31,521 nt of DNA from a virus: positions 1 to 31,521 of IMG/VR virus record IMGVR_UViG_3300024520_000331. One strand, given 5' to 3'. The notes under the pieces were generated by a model. That model made no database searches, was not told the DNA's origin, and saw only the letters and a list, made by a program, of their open reading frames with translations. Every line of letters begins with the position of its first letter. Positions within the stretch are counted from its first letter, which is position 1. This document shows, one piece after another, positions 6,586-14,775 of this stretch. Position numbers and translations under genes: made by a program.

Positions 6586-7169
6586 ACTTGCACCCACCAA
6601 TCAGGAAACGCGTGATCCCCTGCCACAAATAGATAATATCCATGTAGCTCAATCCAGGCGTCAACAACGGGCTTGACCTCTATCTGGATCGGTTCGCCGT
6701 CTTCCATCAGATACAACTCATTGCTCACATATACGTCGCCCAAAGCATAATCATGGCCGCCAACGAATCCGCCCGGCTTCACTTTGGGCGCGTAGTTTTC
6801 AATATCGCCCTTCACCCATTCAGCATAATGATTCCCGTCAATGTATACGAAGTCCAGAGAATCAGTAATCAACGGGGCTGCGGCATCAGAAGTCATCCAC
6901 CACCACTGGATCACATCAGAATAGCCCTGTAGCCGCTCCTGTGCTTCCTGGCTGGCTCCTTGTAGGTTCGGCCGCGCCAAGTCTCTGTAGTTTTCATCCT
7001 CATAGTCGTATGGGTCTATCAAATGCAGCTTCTCTATGTTGAGTTTCTGCAATATATATTCAGACCCCTCACCACGAAACACACCAATCTCTGCGCCGAC
7101 AACAGGCTTGCCGCCGAACTCCTGAGCGATATAATCTATCATTGCTAATTGTCTGCCCATGTCAGTCAT
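6582..7169 (-). CDS. class I SAM-dependent methyltransferase
   Basis: 195 residues. Motif I is AEIGVFRG (26-33), the acidic end of strand beta2 is in HLIDPYD (49-55), and SLDFVYIDGNHYAEWVKGD (104-122) followed by KPGGFVGGHDY matches the Methyltransf_24/rhamnosyl O-methyltransferase type fold. These enzymes often methylate sugar hydroxyls and are found next to glycosyltransferases. The start at 7169 has AAGGTG upstream. A second ATG three codons later is possible. The stop overlaps the start of the GT8-GT9 gene as ATGA, so both are co-translated. A role in methylating the glycan built by the neighbouring transferase is likely but inferred. Confidence 0.8.
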   Translation of the reverse strand: MTDMGRQLAMIDYIAQEFGGKPVVGAEIGVFRGEGSEYILQKLNIEKLHLIDPYDYEDENYRDLARPNLQGASQEAQERLQGYSDVIQWWWMTSDAAAPLITDSLDFVYIDGNHYAEWVKGDIENYAPKVKPGGFVGGHDYALGDVYVSNELYLMEDGEPIQIEVKPVVDAWIELHGYYLFVAGDHAFPDWWVQV

Positions 7170-7172
7170 GTT

Positions 7173-8357
7173 TCACCTTATTATATAAGTCATCCAGACA
7201 TATAAACCATCTATGTCCGTCGCTGGTAAATCCACATATACAATGCTTCCAACATCTACATCTGGATTGTCTATTGTTCCATCGTCTTCGGCTTCTGTAG
7301 AGCCTGACGTTGCCACTGTTTCTATACTCACCGGTGAACCATCCGAAGGGCTTGCAAAGTTCTTGAATATGACAGAATAGGTAGACGATGGATCGGTAAT
7401 TATTCCGCAATCTGTAACCGTGATTCCGTCAGGAAACCGGCTGGAGTGGACGTTCAAGAGGGGTACTGGTTCATTCGTTACCGTGTCAGGATCGTCAAGC
7501 GTCCAGTCAACCATATCAACATCCCCATGGTTGTGAATCCTATACCTGATCCAGCATGTGAGTTGATCTATATCTGTCGCCGGCAGGTCTGCGTATACAA
7601 TATCACCTACCGCCACTACAGGATTACTTATCGTGCCATTATCCTCTGCCTCCTGCGTGCCTGCTGTCGCTACTGTTTCTATAGTCACCGGTGCACCATC
7701 CGAGGGGGATGTGAATTTCTTAAAATCTACCGAGTAAGTGGACGATGGGGCAGTTATGATCCCGCAGTCCGTGATTGTAATTCCGAATGGAAACCTGGAA
7801 GCGTGGACATTCAGTAACACAAACGGTTCATTCGCTATACTATCAGGATCGTCTGTAGTCTTTTCCGTGGAACCCTCAGTGCCGTAAAAAATAGGAGTAG
7901 GAATCTTGTAAGTAATCCAGCACGTCAACTGATCAATATCCGTTGCGGGCAAATCTACATACACAATATCGCCAGCGGGCACAGTGGGGTTGTCTATAAA
8001 TCCATCGTCCTCAGCTTCTGTCGCTCCGGAGGTAGCCACGGTTTCTATGGTTATCGGTGAACCATCCGAGGGGGATGTGAATTTCTTAAAATCTACCGAG
8101 TAAGTGGACGATGGGGCAGTTATGATCCCGCAATCGGTGATAATGATCCCGTCAGGAAACTTTGACGCATGAACGTTGAGTAATACTTGAGGATCATGCA
8201 CAGAAACGTCAGGATTGTCTATAGTCTTCTCTTTGTAGCCCACCCTGGCGATAGTTCCGAATATACCAGGCGTACCTGGCGCGCTTGGTCCTCCGAAGTT
8301 CAAGACTTCCCGGAACCAGGCATCCTGATCAATAGGTAATCGAAAGCTGTCATTCAT
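7173..8357 (-). CDS. three-repeat beta-rich virion protein
   Basis: 394 residues: a short N-terminal part (MNDSFRLPIDQDAWFREV) followed by three tandem repeats of about 110-120 residues. Each runs from a DDPD..xNEPxxLLNVHAS start through GITITDCGIITAPSSTYSV, FKKFTSPSDG, IETVATxG and ADLPATDIDQLTCWIxY. This looks like a chain of three identical beta-sandwich (Ig-like) domains, each with two conserved Cys. Start and stop of this gene and the hub-like gene overlap as ATGA. The position after the tail hub and before the glycan genes and fibre suggests a tail-tip or fibre component. Repeats two and three share a stretch identical at DNA level. The family is not recognised. Confidence 0.65.
   Translation of the reverse strand: MNDSFRLPIDQDAWFREVLNFGGPSAPGTPGIFGTIARVGYKEKTIDNPDVSVHDPQVLLNVHASKFPDGIIITDCGIITAPSSTYSVDFKKFTSPSDGSPITIETVATSGATEAEDDGFIDNPTVPAGDIVYVDLPATDIDQLTCWITYKIPTPIFYGTEGSTEKTTDDPDSIANEPFVLLNVHASRFPFGITITDCGIITAPSSTYSVDFKKFTSPSDGAPVTIETVATAGTQEAEDNGTISNPVVAVGDIVYADLPATDIDQLTCWIRYRIHNHGDVDMVDWTLDDPDTVTNEPVPLLNVHSSRFPDGITVTDCGIITDPSSTYSVIFKNFASPSDGSPVSIETVATSGSTEAEDDGTIDNPDVDVGSIVYVDLPATDIDGLYVWMTYIIR
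7695..8132. repeat. 72-bp identical direct repeat inside the three-repeat gene
   Basis: Positions 7695-7766 and 8061-8132 are identical over 72 bases, 366 bp apart, within two of the three protein repeats. The third repeat (about 7340-7410) encodes a similar protein but differs in DNA. Perfect identity next to diverged flanks points to recent gene conversion or duplication. Confidence 0.85.
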
Positions 8358-9508
8358 ACCTTATATCCTCTGAACTTAATAGAGCCTTGAGAGAAGTCCA
8401 TGTCTACAGATTGCATTCTGAAAGTATCACCACTGATCCCTTTGAATGCTTGCGTCAAAGTAATAAGATCGCCTACATCTGTCCTGTAATGATAAAAGGA
8501 TGGTCCCATAGGCAGTGCGACAACCAAAGGATCGGCATATTTAGCCAGGAATAATGTAGATGCAGCCGACGCGCTCGCTGATGTAGTGTGCCAGATGGTC
8601 CTGTCTTCAATAACGTGTGTCTGCGCCCCGAAATCTGATTCACTCCCTGCGTCATTCCCGGCAAATGGACCTGCTGTACTCCACGCTCTGTTAGTCGGGT
8701 CCCACCCGTATTCTACATCGTAATTGTTGATGATATTCTCCATACTAATATCTACATCAACCGTTTTGAATGTGGATGTGGTGAATGTATCACCTACTGT
8801 GAAATTAGGGGCAAACGCAAATTTACCAGTATTGTCAATCCAGATCATTGAGGTTGTGAGCCGGGCTATAGTCAATAGTGCCGATCTTATTGACTGCCCT
8901 GTAAAGAGTGCTTTTAGATCCGTGCTGGCGATCTGGGCATTGGCGGCCCAATCAACCCAGGAGTCCCAATCTATATCGGTATTGGTATCATTTGCTGTAT
9001 TGTCAAGCCCCCCATGTGTCGTCAGTATCTCCCACGCCATGACTGCCGCCGTTTGACCCGAAGAGGCGAACACGCTCAGAGGCGATTGCCCAGACCCCAG
9101 AGGGAACTTCAACAAGCTGGCAAATCGGTCCTTGATATAGATAAACGCATCAGGATCCCGAAACTTAACATCAAAAACTATACCAGTCACCAGCGGCATG
9201 AATACAGCATCACCAGACCAATACAACGACACTGACGCGGCGTTTCCCATGTTGGAAAGCGTATCGTAAAACTCTGTACTCCACGTACCATCTGCGTTAG
9301 ATGCTTTCACCACCGATACGCCGGTATTGAGTTGATCATCCCTGTGGATCGTGCCGATATTCCAGACATATTCATCAAAATTAGATCCGTCATAGGTGAA
9401 ACGGATCAAGGGCATATTGCTCTGAGCTTGCAACTTCGTTATGAAGCCAGCACTTAATGGGTTTCCGTCTATATCTTCAGTTATCATAGTATGAAAGAGC
9501 GCCTCCAT
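8354..9508 (-). CDS. tail hub / tail-associated protein (Tal-like)
   Basis: 384 residues from the ATG at 9508. An ATG at 9487 is an alternative (GGAGG lies further upstream), and a TTG at 9517 is less likely. The sequence is beta-rich with mixed helical insert. Residues about 25-120 have a pattern typical of phage tail hub proteins (FTYDGSNFDEYVWNIGTI ... GIVFDVKFRDPDAFIYIKDRF). The C-terminal part shows VGDLITLTQAFKGISGDTFRMQSVDMDFSQG, the closing strand pattern seen in tail-tip or hub proteins such as gp27/Tal/J-like folds. The order tape measure, small distal tail protein, then this gene matches the siphovirus tail-tip block. It lacks the long peptidase or fibre extension of many Tal proteins. 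Confidence 0.6.
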   Translation of the reverse strand: MEALFHTMITEDIDGNPLSAGFITKLQAQSNMPLIRFTYDGSNFDEYVWNIGTIHRDDQLNTGVSVVKASNADGTWSTEFYDTLSNMGNAASVSLYWSGDAVFMPLVTGIVFDVKFRDPDAFIYIKDRFASLLKFPLGSGQSPLSVFASSGQTAAVMAWEILTTHGGLDNTANDTNTDIDWDSWVDWAANAQIASTDLKALFTGQSIRSALLTIARLTTSMIWIDNTGKFAFAPNFTVGDTFTTSTFKTVDVDISMENIINNYDVEYGWDPTNRAWSTAGPFAGNDAGSESDFGAQTHVIEDRTIWHTTSASASAASTLFLAKYADPLVVALPMGPSFYHYRTDVGDLITLTQAFKGISGDTFRMQSVDMDFSQGSIKFRGYKV

Positions 9509-9563
9509 CGTGACCAACTAGTAAAGGGGCCAATTGATAACACCACGACAGAGGCGCACAGGT

Positions 9564-9935
9564 CTATATCTCGCCTATCCTGAGTGTCATCGTATACCAA
9601 CCCCCTACTTTGGTAAACTTGACAGCGCCAGGGGTCTGTTGACCCAGGAGTAGAACGCTTTGCGATGAGGCTGTGCCAACGTCGAATTTGTCGTAAAATG
9701 TGAGTAGAGTTCCGGCAGCGTGCCACGTGTCTATCTGCGTCTTGTCTGCCAGGTTCATCACGACCGTTGTTTCTACCAGCAGCTTTTGTCCGAATATCGA
9801 CACATAGAGCGTGCCGTCTTCAGCCCGGCGCTCACGGCGATTGTGGAAGTCCGGGCGACGCGGCTTGCCGAATAGATCATCAAAGCTGATCTGTGATGTT
9901 GTAGCTCCCACCGCCAGAGCCATTGTTTTAGCCAT
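9564..9935 (-). CDS. small tail protein after tape measure (distal tail type)
   Basis: 123 residues. AGGTGA precedes the ATG, and the gene starts eight bases after the tape measure stop. It is beta-rich, with an Arg-rich loop (RRPDFHNRRERRAEDG) and phrases such as TQIDTWHAAGTLLTFYDKF and GGWYTMTLRIGEI, which fit a tail-tube-like beta sandwich. The slot between tape measure and hub genes is normally filled by distal tail (Dit) or lambda M/L-like minor tail proteins. This one is shorter than a full Dit (about 250 residues), so it could be just the ring-forming N-terminal domain. The assignment rests mainly on position. Confidence 0.55.
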   Translation of the reverse strand: MAKTMALAVGATTSQISFDDLFGKPRRPDFHNRRERRAEDGTLYVSIFGQKLLVETTVVMNLADKTQIDTWHAAGTLLTFYDKFDVGTASSQSVLLLGQQTPGAVKFTKVGGWYTMTLRIGEI

Positions 9936-9943
9936 GATTCACC

Positions 9944-12900
9944 TCATGAAACCATTAGATTGTCGCTACGGACCACGCGGAATCCAAGCGATTCCAAAGC
10001 AGGGAGAACACCATCCCGCGTAAATATCTCCATGTCTGCGGAATCCAAATCTCGTATATCTGTCACATTTGGCAGTACCACACTTATTTCTACCTTCACA
10101 TCACCCGCTCGCCCAGGGGCCGCAGGAGCCATTGCCGGAGTAGGTGCTATTGGTCTACCGAAACGGTCTATACCTTCCTGTCGTCGCGGCACAAAAGGCT
10201 GTGGCGGAGCTATTGGTTCTGCTCCAGTTACACCAGTAGCAATAGGCGTGCGAGTCACTCTACCACCAATCTGGGCAGCGATAAAGCTGCGCGCAAGCTG
10301 AGGACGCCCACCACCACGACGCCGGACAGTACGCGCTCGCGCTGCCTCTTCTCGCGATTCCTGATCCACTGGCTCGCCGCCCAACGTCCTGCGCCCCTGG
10401 ATAATGTCTTCCGCTTCTGTAAATGTAAAGCCCCTGTCCATCAGACGCTCTCGCCTGCTCGTATCTTCTGCTCTGTCCAGTCTTGCCATATCCCTTCTGG
10501 CGTTATGTATGGAAGTAAGAAGATCTGCCATAGTTCCGAAAATAGATACTGCACTCCCAGTGATGGACTTAGCCTTTCCAGACCAGAGATCTGATACGGT
10601 ATCCAGGATTCTTCTATTGCCAATAGCCCAGTCTGTCAACGTTCCGATCCACGTATCGCTAAATGCGTTATTTTTCTTGGTGACACTTGCAAAAATATCT
10701 ACAACCGCATTCCCGTAATCCACCCATGTCGTCTCAGCGCTTGCCAGTAAATCCGTTTGTTTTTCAAACTCTTTTTCCAACTCAATCCCGCGCCGCTCGC
10801 CTGCTGCTATTTGTGCCGTCGTGACAGCGTTTATGTCTTCTATTTGTTTCTTTGCAACAGCCCCTGAAATTTGTAATATCTGAACGCTTCCGTCCTTCGC
10901 TATCTTCATAGAATCGGCGGCTGTCTTCTGCCTGGACTTAATGACTTTTTTCGCCTCTGTTTCAGGTACAAATAATGTACCAGTCAAGCCTTCATCTCTG
11001 GCCTTGCGCTCTTCCTTCTGGGCATCCTCTCGGATCTTTCGCTGCTCCTTAGTCTCGTCACCCAGAAGAGTCAATCGTTCATCAACATTCTTTTCCACCA
11101 AACCCAACTGAACGATCCCGTTGGTTGTAATCCAGTCCGTTTCAAACGCAGTGCGCTGTTTCAGGATTGCCACAGCTTTGTCAGCGTTACGTTCTAGCTG
11201 CGTCGTTCCTACGCCTGCAGCAGATGGGAGTGTTAAGAGAGTTGTACTGAGATTGTTTACTTCTTTCTCCAGAATGGCCATCTCGCCAGCGAGTCTCTTT
11301 GTTTTTGTCGCTGCGTCTTCTTGTGGTGGCCCCAGCTTTTCAATGCCGCCCGCGAGCTTCGCGACTTCCTCTGACGTTCTTCCGAAGTTCCTGGAAAGCC
11401 CCGCATATACTCTGCTGGCATTATCTGTTGATACAAAGAGGCCTTTGTCGCCCCCTAGTATCTTATTTAACCGATCTGCATCAATACCAAGATCCTGCAA
11501 CGTTGCATCCGTTCTATTCCCTGTTTGCTCAAATACATTAAGCTCCCCGCCTATCTGCTCCAACGCTAGTTGTAAATTCTCTTGTCGCTCCGTGAATGTC
11601 TTGGTTCTTATAGACGCAAGATCAATATCGCGCGTTGCTGCATCCCAAATTCGTTTAGTCGCCCATCCAACCAGGATTGCATCAATGGCAACTAAAGCAC
11701 CAAGCGGCGTGACCAGGAATTTTAATGCTTTGCCTGCTCTGATAATGCCCGGACTAGCAAGGCCAATCGCCCCTGCACCTAGAGCAACGCCACTGATGGC
11801 GGCTCCTAACTTAACAAGTACTGAAGTGACCCCTTTATTCTCCGCAGCCCAATCGCTGGTATCGTTGATTATTCCCGCTAATCTGGTGGTGTAATCGGTA
11901 AGGACGGGTAGTAGTTCATTACCTACAGTGATCTTTAATTCCGAAACGGCGGAGTTTAACAGCTTCATCTGTCCCGAGAACGTTTCAACCTGCAATGCTG
12001 CTATCTCTGCCGCCTTGTCCGTGCCCGTTATCTCCTTAGTCAAATCCTCGATAGAGTCTGCGCCTTGACTGACCAGCGCCAACATTCCAGGACCAGCGCG
12101 CACACCGAAGATGGATAACGCATCAGCGGCTTGCAGATTTGCACCTTCTAAATCCCTAACAATGTCGGTCATGCTTCGCAGTTTACCGCTACTATCTACC
12201 GTTTCCACGTTCAATCGCTTGAGTGCTTCCTTAGCATCGTCTGTGGGCTTCAATAGTTGCGCTATGGACTGGCGCAATGAAGTTCCAGCCGTAGACGCAT
12301 CAAGACCGGCGTTGAACAACCCACCGAGAATCCCTGCCGTCTCTTCCAGGGATAGACCGATAGACTTAGCCACAGGGCCGACTATACTCATGGACGTGGC
12401 CAGCTTGTCCATCGTAGCTTGCGACGCCGATATGGTGGCAGTGAACACATTCGCTATTCTATCCGACTCTGTGGCGGCAAAGCCGAATTGAGACAATGTA
12501 GAGGCGACTGTTTTGGAAGTGAAGGCGAGGTCGGAGTTAGTGGCGGCGGCGAGGTTCAGCGTACCCTTCAGGGAGTTCATGATCTCATTGGTGTTTTGAC
12601 CAGCCGAAGCAAGACTGACCATAGCATCGGCGCTTTCCTTTGCGCTAAAGACAGTCTGCTTTCCCATTTCGCGCGCAAACCCTGTCAACTGCTGCAACTC
12701 TTCGGACGTTGCACCAGCAACAGCCTGGGTGTTGACCATGCTCTGCTGGAACGTTGCTGCTTCATTCACAGCCATGCCAAAGCCGACTGTAGCAGCCGTG
12801 CCGAAGGCAACCATGCCGATACTGGCAGCCTTTATCGATCCAGCGTGTTTTTCCCATGCTTTGCCAGCACGATTGAGGGCTTTATCGGTAGTCTTTGGGA

Positions 12901-13006
12901 ACTTCTTTACATCCTCAATGATCGTCTTGTAATTCTTAGACCAATCCTTGATCGGAAGTTCAACCCCAACCCGGAGAGACCCAAGATTTCCAATGGTCTT
13001 TCCCAT
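9944..13006 (-). CDS. tail tape measure protein (TP901 family)
   Basis: 1020 residues. Residues about 80-310 carry the TP901 tape-measure core: FQQSMVNTQAVAGATSEEL, a TxFSAxExAxAMxxLAxAG pattern, and then LGGLFNAGLDASTAGTSLRQ near residue 230. Around 385-450 lie hydrophobic Gly/Ala-rich segments that probably insert in the host membrane at ejection. Long helical regions follow, then a Pro/Arg-rich stretch near 880-960 and a compact C-terminus. With about 1.5 angstrom per residue, the usual ruler relation, the tail would be roughly 150 nm long. The start ATG overlaps the stop of the frameshifted chaperone product as TAATG, with AAAGGTG upstream. It is the largest tail gene and the anchor for the tail module annotation. 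Confidence 0.95.
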   Translation of the reverse strand: MGKTIGNLGSLRVGVELPIKDWSKNYKTIIEDVKKFPKTTDKALNRAGKAWEKHAGSIKAASIGMVAFGTAATVGFGMAVNEAATFQQSMVNTQAVAGATSEELQQLTGFAREMGKQTVFSAKESADAMVSLASAGQNTNEIMNSLKGTLNLAAATNSDLAFTSKTVASTLSQFGFAATESDRIANVFTATISASQATMDKLATSMSIVGPVAKSIGLSLEETAGILGGLFNAGLDASTAGTSLRQSIAQLLKPTDDAKEALKRLNVETVDSSGKLRSMTDIVRDLEGANLQAADALSIFGVRAGPGMLALVSQGADSIEDLTKEITGTDKAAEIAALQVETFSGQMKLLNSAVSELKITVGNELLPVLTDYTTRLAGIINDTSDWAAENKGVTSVLVKLGAAISGVALGAGAIGLASPGIIRAGKALKFLVTPLGALVAIDAILVGWATKRIWDAATRDIDLASIRTKTFTERQENLQLALEQIGGELNVFEQTGNRTDATLQDLGIDADRLNKILGGDKGLFVSTDNASRVYAGLSRNFGRTSEEVAKLAGGIEKLGPPQEDAATKTKRLAGEMAILEKEVNNLSTTLLTLPSAAGVGTTQLERNADKAVAILKQRTAFETDWITTNGIVQLGLVEKNVDERLTLLGDETKEQRKIREDAQKEERKARDEGLTGTLFVPETEAKKVIKSRQKTAADSMKIAKDGSVQILQISGAVAKKQIEDINAVTTAQIAAGERRGIELEKEFEKQTDLLASAETTWVDYGNAVVDIFASVTKKNNAFSDTWIGTLTDWAIGNRRILDTVSDLWSGKAKSITGSAVSIFGTMADLLTSIHNARRDMARLDRAEDTSRRERLMDRGFTFTEAEDIIQGRRTLGGEPVDQESREEAARARTVRRRGGGRPQLARSFIAAQIGGRVTRTPIATGVTGAEPIAPPQPFVPRRQEGIDRFGRPIAPTPAMAPAAPGRAGDVKVEISVVLPNVTDIRDLDSADMEIFTRDGVLPALESLGFRVVRSDNLMVS

Positions 13007-13784
13007 TACACACCTTTTATACTGGTATCATACCCAGCGTTTGCTCTCTTAGCCATATCAGCCCAGGAAATTTTTGTCGTCTTAATCTTCCTATCGCCTT
13101 TATTCTCCACCGTCTCCCCTGACTGAAATCCTGCCGGTTTCGCAGTTTCAACCCGGGACTCCCCTGGGAACATCTGACCCTGTATTGCGAAAGCCACATC
13201 CACGACCCTGACATATGACCATTCGCAACAGAGTGTATCAAGCGAGTCATTACCGTATCTGTAAACAAAGATTATTGCTTGTTCTATGTCTCGGAACTGA
13301 TCGGCGACGGTGTAGGGTTTTCAGTCGGTGGCTCCGACGGTTCTGCTGCCTCTCGCAACTGTTCAGCACACCATCCACAATAAATCCACGCCGGGATGCG
13401 CGTTCCGCCACAATGCGGACATCTATCGAATGAGTCAACCACCTGGAAAACCCGCATCCAATGTTCTGCGACCTTCTGTTTGTCGGCAGTTCTGCCGTAG
13501 AAATAGGATAGCTCAGGGGCCAGCATCCTGACGGTATGAAGTCCTGAATCTTCCCTGGCTTGCTCAAGCGTATACTCTGGATGGTCGAGTTTGATCATGA
13601 CATACGCCATGATCGCTATTGCCTCCCAGTCCCAGTCGCCATCATCGGCTGACATACACTCTGGAATAGCAAGCCGTCCCTCTTCGGGGTTCGGCAACAG
13701 TTCTCTAACCTCATCCATCTCTATTTTCGTGGCCTTGTCACGATTAGTCCTTGTCTCTGAAATTCTGCTTAGTAGTCCGTCCAT
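13006..13784 (-). CDS. tail assembly chaperone, -1 frameshifted long product (gpGT-like)
   Basis: Predicted 259-residue fusion: 157 residues read in the zero frame from 13784 to the slippery site at 13314-13320, then 102 residues in the -1 frame to a TAA at 13008-13006. The -1 frame is open from just after an in-frame stop at 13321-13323 right to the tape measure start. It encodes a coherent sequence (YTVADQFRDIEQAIIFVY ... ISWADMAKRANAGYDT) but has no ATG with a ribosome-binding site at its beginning. This is the classical G/GT arrangement of siphoviruses, in which both products chaperone the tape measure during tail assembly. The TAATG junction couples it to tape measure translation. Confidence 0.8.
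13284..13784 (-). CDS. tail assembly chaperone, short product (gpG-like), with zinc-ribbon
   Basis: 166 residues when no frameshift occurs, ending at a TAG. It is helical with a Trp/Asp-rich middle (DDGDWDWEAIAIMAYVMIKLDHPEYTL). Near the C-terminus a four-cysteine knuckle, CPHC (122-125) and CGWC (136-139), looks like a small zinc ribbon. A Pro/Glu-rich tail (residues 149-166) follows and contains the slippery site. AAAGGGGCC lies a few bases before the ATG. Position directly before the tape measure gene and the -1 overlap identify it as the G-type chaperone. The cysteine knuckle is not a usual part of that family. Confidence 0.75.
   Translation of the reverse strand: MDGLLSRISETRTNRDKATKIEMDEVRELLPNPEEGRLAIPECMSADDGDWDWEAIAIMAYVMIKLDHPEYTLEQAREDSGLHTVRMLAPELSYFYGRTADKQKVAEHWMRVFQVVDSFDRCPHCGGTRIPAWIYCGWCAEQLREAAEPSEPPTENPTPSPISSET
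13314..13320 (-). promoter_or_regulatory. -1 ribosomal frameshift heptamer A AAC CCT
   Basis: On the minus strand the zero-frame codons are AAC CCT preceded by A, so the heptamer A AAC CCT fits X XXY YYZ exactly (AAA, CCC, T). Slippage by one base re-pairs both tRNAs on AAA and CCC and enters the open -1 frame. It lies nine codons before the zero-frame stop, as expected for tail chaperone frameshifts. I did not identify a clear downstream pseudoknot. Confidence 0.8.
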
Positions 13785-13794
13785 TATGGCCCCT

Positions 13795-14175
13795 TTACGC
13801 GGCTAACCCGCGCTGTTTTAGTTCTTTGATTAGCAGCTTCATGATCTCTGGTTTCTTCGCTAGGAAGCCCGGCAACATGAAAGCAAATTTGCCGCCGGAG
13901 ATTACTTCGACAAATTGCCCATATTCCATCCCTGCGAATATCCAGGCGATTATCACGTCTCGTTCTACCGTCACTTTATGCGTTATGCTCCGTCTGAGAG
14001 CGCCAGTTCTGTCAGTAAAACCTACACCGCTTATGGGGCGCTGGTATTGAACCTTGATGAACGTCTCTATAATGATCGCTACCTGCTCAACGCTCTCGAT
14101 CAATCCCGCCACGAACAGGCGCTGAAACCCCTTGAGGTTCTTCAATACTTCATCAGCGCCCGTCACGTGTCCCAT
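13795..14175 (-). CDS. HK97 gp10-like head-tail / tail completion protein
   Basis: 126 residues. It starts with MGHVTGADEVLKNLKGF, followed by a long helix (FVAGLIESVEQVAIIIETFIK) and then VQYQRPISGVGFTDRTGALRRSI, EYGQFVEVISGGKFAFMLPG and a basic C-terminal helix. The sequence 'helix, then xRTGxLRxSI, then EYGxxVExGxxxxPF' is the hallmark of the HK97 gp10 family, which acts at the head-tail joint. The ATG lies three bases after the tube gene stop. In most siphoviruses gp10 genes precede the tail tube gene, whereas here it follows. Confidence 0.8.
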   Translation of the reverse strand: MGHVTGADEVLKNLKGFQRLFVAGLIESVEQVAIIIETFIKVQYQRPISGVGFTDRTGALRRSITHKVTVERDVIIAWIFAGMEYGQFVEVISGGKFAFMLPGFLAKKPEIMKLLIKELKQRGLAA

Positions 14176-14177
14176 AA

Positions 14178-14729
14178 TTACGCACCAGTCTGGGTCAACT
14201 GCTCCAGAATCGTTCCGCCACCGTCGGCATCATCAAACGCCTTTATGGTCAAAGCGTGCTGGTTCCATGCAGTTCTGTCGAATGACAATTCCAATCCGCC
14301 GGAGATCTGATTCCTGGATGAATACCACTGGATCGGTTTTGCTAGATCAGAATCAGTATACTGAATCAGGAAACCGAAATACTGCTTTGTGGTCGTTCCC
14401 AGAATCCTATGAGCCGTGGCGGTTTCGGCTCCGACTGTTCTCATAGTAGCTGTGGCGCTGGCTGTCACCCCGAAGAATTTGGCCAGGTTTGTGCTTATGA
14501 AAGTCAACCCCTCCAGGTTGAATGTCACGTCGCGGCCTACTGTCTCGATCTTCCTGTCTACAATGCCCTGCTCACGCCACATGATCTCTTCATCAACGAT
14601 GGAGAGTCCACCTGTTCCGTCAGATGTAGCAAGCAATAAAGACGGCGTGGCAGTAACCGCCGCCGTTCCTGGTGCAATGTAGAACTTCATAACCTGCGGT
14701 ACATGCTCTTGGCCTGTTCCGTCAGCCAT
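14178..14729 (-). CDS. major tail tube protein
   Basis: 183 residues with GGAAGGAG before the ATG. It is beta-rich with few charged helices: VPQVMKFYIAPGTAAVTATPSLL, then DGTGGLSIVDEEIMWREQG, VGRDVTFNLEGLTFISTNLAKFFG and a C-terminal strand set ending in a helix-turn (LTIKAFDDADGGGTILEQL). The pattern of an N-terminal strand, the 'F.LEGL.F.s..La..fg' helix and final beta strands fits tail tube subunits of siphoviruses (gpV/gp17-like), about the usual size. The gene lies between the terminator and chaperone genes, which is where tube genes sit. Confidence 0.8.
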   Translation of the reverse strand: MADGTGQEHVPQVMKFYIAPGTAAVTATPSLLLATSDGTGGLSIVDEEIMWREQGIVDRKIETVGRDVTFNLEGLTFISTNLAKFFGVTASATATMRTVGAETATAHRILGTTTKQYFGFLIQYTDSDLAKPIQWYSSRNQISGGLELSFDRTAWNQHALTIKAFDDADGGGTILEQLTQTGA

Positions 14730-14775
14730 GATTATACTCCTTCCGTATGGCCCCCTTTCGTTGTATTGTTATTTT

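Noticed and set aside
6586-6600. TTG start for the GT8-GT9 gene
   Set aside because: The ATG at 6585 forms the ATGA overlap used throughout this operon, and the MKHLVLT start matches a GT N-terminal strand.
13017-13268. Reading frame of 83 codons overlapping the chaperone-tape measure gap
   Set aside because: Trp/Arg-rich, no ribosome-binding site, and overlaps the better-supported -1 frame of the chaperone.
13250-13567. 105-codon minus-strand frame overlapping the chaperone
   Set aside because: Composition typical of an out-of-frame shadow (Arg/Ser/Cys-rich), and fully within the zero-frame chaperone gene.
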